In this document: positions 6,000 through 6,874 of the stretch, one piece after another
Position numbering within the stretch: the stretch's first letter is position 1
Layout of the letters: each line of letters opens with the position of its first letter
Assembly: GCA_900767875.1 (NCBI GenBank)
Contig: CAAGAT010000057.1
Span: 1-6,874 of the forward strand
Length of the DNA stretch: 6,874 nucleotides
Direction: 5' to 3'
DNA from: an uncultured Sutterella sp.
GTDB taxonomy: Bacteria; Pseudomonadota; Gammaproteobacteria; Burkholderiales; Burkholderiaceae_F
Position numbers and translations under genes: made by a program
Notes under the pieces: model-generated
Databases searched by the model: none
Told to the model about the DNA's origin: nothing
What the model saw: the letters and a program-made list of their open reading frames with translations, nothing else

Positions 6000-6219
6000 T
6001 GCGGTCGATGAGCCTTTTGGAATCCGGCGTCTCAAACGGCGCCGTCAGTCATCCCGCTCTCTTCGAAAAGAAATCGGCCATTTTCGAGGGAAATCCCCTC
6101 AGTCTCGAGGATCTGGCCGTTTGGGTGCCGAGGGGGCTGCCCGCAGACGTTGAACAATGGCAACGACGAGGCCTTTGCGTACGTGCGGGCGTACCTTGAG
6201 GCTGTGATCAATAACGATG
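6000..6219 (+). pseudogene. Unidentified coding fragment, frameshifted and truncated
   Basis: Two adjoining frames read like protein. The first runs from about 6000 to 6150 (...F-E-G-N-P-L-S-L-E-D-L-A-V-W-V-P-R-G-L-P-A-D-V-E). The second, shifted by one frame, runs from about 6153 to 6219 (N-G-N-D-E-A-F-A-Y-V-R-A-Y-L-E-A-V-I-N-N-D). Composition is far less Arg/Pro-rich than shadow frames nearby, and joining them near 6151 gives one plausible acidic, helical polypeptide. It stops being protein-like at about 6220, exactly where the toxin fragment begins. I do not recognise the family. It may be the 3' remains of a longer gene cut by the rearrangement that also truncated the toxin. Confidence 0.3.
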
Positions 6220-6336
6220 TATTGCAAGCAACAAGGCGATGTTCTGATCATCCTGCTTTGCGCCGGCGACAAAAGCACTCAGGACAAAGACATCTTCAAA
6301 GCCAAGACATTGGTCAAGGAACTGCAAAATGACTGA
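6220..6336 (+). pseudogene. HigB/RelE-type addiction-module toxin, C-terminal fragment
   Basis: The 38 codons before TGA at 6334-6336 match the C-terminal half of the HigB-like 'addiction module killer protein' family (RelE superfamily mRNA interferases). They show a strand Y-C-K-Q-Q-G-D-V-L-I-I-L-L-C, then the near-invariant A-G-D-K-S-T-Q, then D-K-D-I as the start of the last helix. The N-terminal half, about 60 residues with the R-I-x-R-L and Y-G-P-G-Y-R-V-Y segments, is absent: upstream in frame comes TGA at 6205, and the adjoining DNA encodes something else. The toxin cannot be functional. Its stop overlaps the antitoxin start by 8 bases (ATGACTGA, 6329-6336), the usual toxin-first arrangement of this family. 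Confidence 0.72.
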
Positions 6337-6622
6337 AAAGCCGACACCGTTTGATCCCTCTTAATACCTGGAAAGTGAGGAAGACCTTGCAGTCATTTCT
6401 TAATGAGGCATTTGCCACCGGCAACCCCGGATACATTGCACACGCAAATCGGGGGTCGTCGCACGCGCGAAAGGCATGACTGATCTTGCCAATAAGACGG
6501 GAATTGCCAGGGAGCAACTCTATCGATCCCTCAGTGGTGACGGAAATCCAACTCTAAAGACGATGGTCCGAGTCCTGAATGCTCTTGGCCTCAAACCAAC
6601 TGCTGTGCCTCAGCACGCATAA
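6329..6622 (+). pseudogene. HigA-type antitoxin (HTH), broken by a stop and two frameshift sites
   Basis: Reconstructed, this is a roughly 97-residue DNA-binding antidote protein that would neutralise the preceding toxin and repress the operon. Starting at ATG 6329 it reads F-D-P-S-(stop)-Y-L-E-S-E-E-D-L-A-V. TAA at 6362-6364 stands where the family commonly has a polar residue, and CAA to TAA is one change. The frame then shifts by +1 near 6395 into F-L-N-E-A-F-A-T-G-N-P-G-Y-I-A-H-A, and again at about 6446-6455, where one extra A and one extra G in two short homopolymers restore the first frame. The C-terminal half is clean: K-G-M-T-D-L-A-N-K-T-G-I-A-R-E-Q-L-Y-R-S helix-turn-helix, then G-D-G-N-P-T-L-K-T and V-L-N-A-L-G-L, ending at TAA 6620-6622. 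An internal ATG at 6476 could yield a 48-residue HTH peptide. Confidence 0.8.
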
Positions 6623-6658
6623 GCTCTACTCTCAAACACGCCCGGGGAGTGTCTAAAC

Positions 6659-6684
6659 AACCCCCGTCTGAAGACGGAGGGTTT
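6659..6684. terminator. Strong hairpin, possible bidirectional terminator or IS-end structure
   Basis: AACCCCCGTC (6659-6668) pairs with GACGG and GGGTT (6673-6677, 6679-6683) around a TGAA loop, with A6678 bulged. On the plus strand it is followed by TTTCCCC, a weak T-run, 36 bases after the antitoxin stop. On the minus strand the stem has a TTCA loop and is followed by TTGTTT, a better terminator. The look also resembles subterminal hairpins of IS200/IS605-type elements, but no transposase is in view. Confidence 0.5.
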
Positions 6685-6702
6685 CCCCTCAGCCATCCGG
6701 AC

Positions 6703-6706
6703 GGAG
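6703..6706 (+). promoter_or_regulatory. Ribosome-binding site of the truncated 3' gene
   Basis: GGAG lies 10 bases before the ATG at 6717, slightly long but acceptable spacing. Confidence 0.5.
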
Positions 6707-6716
6707 TGCACACGAT

Positions 6717-6874
6717 ATGAGCGAAGCTCTATCCGGCGCCCGTTTGCGCAGACAACGGAGCGTCACTTCGCCCACGAGTGCGGTTCTGACGCAGCTCTCC
6801 GACGCGCATGGCCTTGAGGTCACGCACGAGAAAGTGCCGGAGAAAATCCTCCCGACACTCTTCTCGAGCTTGAA
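6717..6874 (+). CDS. Hypothetical protein, N-terminal part (runs off the window)
   Basis: An open frame of 52 complete codons starts with M-S-E-A-L-S-G-A-R-L-R-R-Q-R-S-V and continues without a stop to the window edge. It has no signal peptide or membrane segment; the visible part is basic at first (R-L-R-R-Q-R) and then mixed (L-S-D-A-H-G-L-E-V-T-H-E-K-V-P-E-K-I-L-P-T-L-F). Support for a real gene is the GGAG box upstream, its placement just after a terminator-like hairpin, and balanced composition. I do not recognise the family. Given the preceding decayed module, it could be part of the same accessory region or the first gene of the resumed core chromosome. Confidence 0.5.
   Translation, partial: MSEALSGARLRRQRSVTSPTSAVLTQLSDAHGLEVTHEKVPEKILPTLFSSL

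Overview
This GC-rich window (roughly 60% by eye) carries cell-envelope genes of a Gram-negative bacterium. A porin remnant ends in the G-x-G-H-S-F form common in betaproteobacterial porins. Together with a classical type V autotransporter, this suggests Burkholderiales. A gut Sutterella-like lineage is plausible, but that is inference from protein style and not a database result.

Layout. (1) Positions 1-442 are the 3' end of a group II intron: the C-terminal maturase domain of its reverse transcriptase, a domain V-like region that looks expanded by a small hairpin, and a well-formed domain VI with a bulged branch-point A and a predicted 3' splice site after 442. (2) A short leader (443-579) precedes an intact 951-residue autotransporter gene (580-3435) with its own strong ribosome-binding site and a textbook intrinsic terminator. 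(3) On the minus strand, 3558-4738 is a complete but dead porin gene. Signal peptide and C-terminal beta-strand survive, but three in-frame stops and one frameshift at a homopolymer break it. (4) Downstream of a divergent intergenic region, 5030-5788 encodes a TenA/thiaminase-II-family protein with a twin-arginine signal peptide, which would place a normally cytosolic enzyme fold in the periplasm. (5) From 5789 to 6622 the DNA is a graveyard: strong GC hairpins, an unidentified reading-frame fragment, a 5'-truncated HigB/RelE-type toxin, and an overlapping HigA-type antitoxin with one nonsense codon and two frameshifting sites. (6) A hairpin at 6659-6684 separates this from an unrecognised gene that starts at 6717 and runs off the end.

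How the parts relate. No operon connects the intact genes; autotransporter, porin remnant and tenA each appear to be transcribed alone. The common themes are surface or periplasmic export (Sec, type V secretion, Tat) and decay of accessory DNA. No new multi-gene defence or biosynthetic system is visible. The points most worth a second look are the Tat-exported TenA lacking one conserved active-site Asp, the multiply broken porin, the unusual intron domain V, and the eroded toxin-antitoxin pair that still encodes a clean helix-turn-helix.
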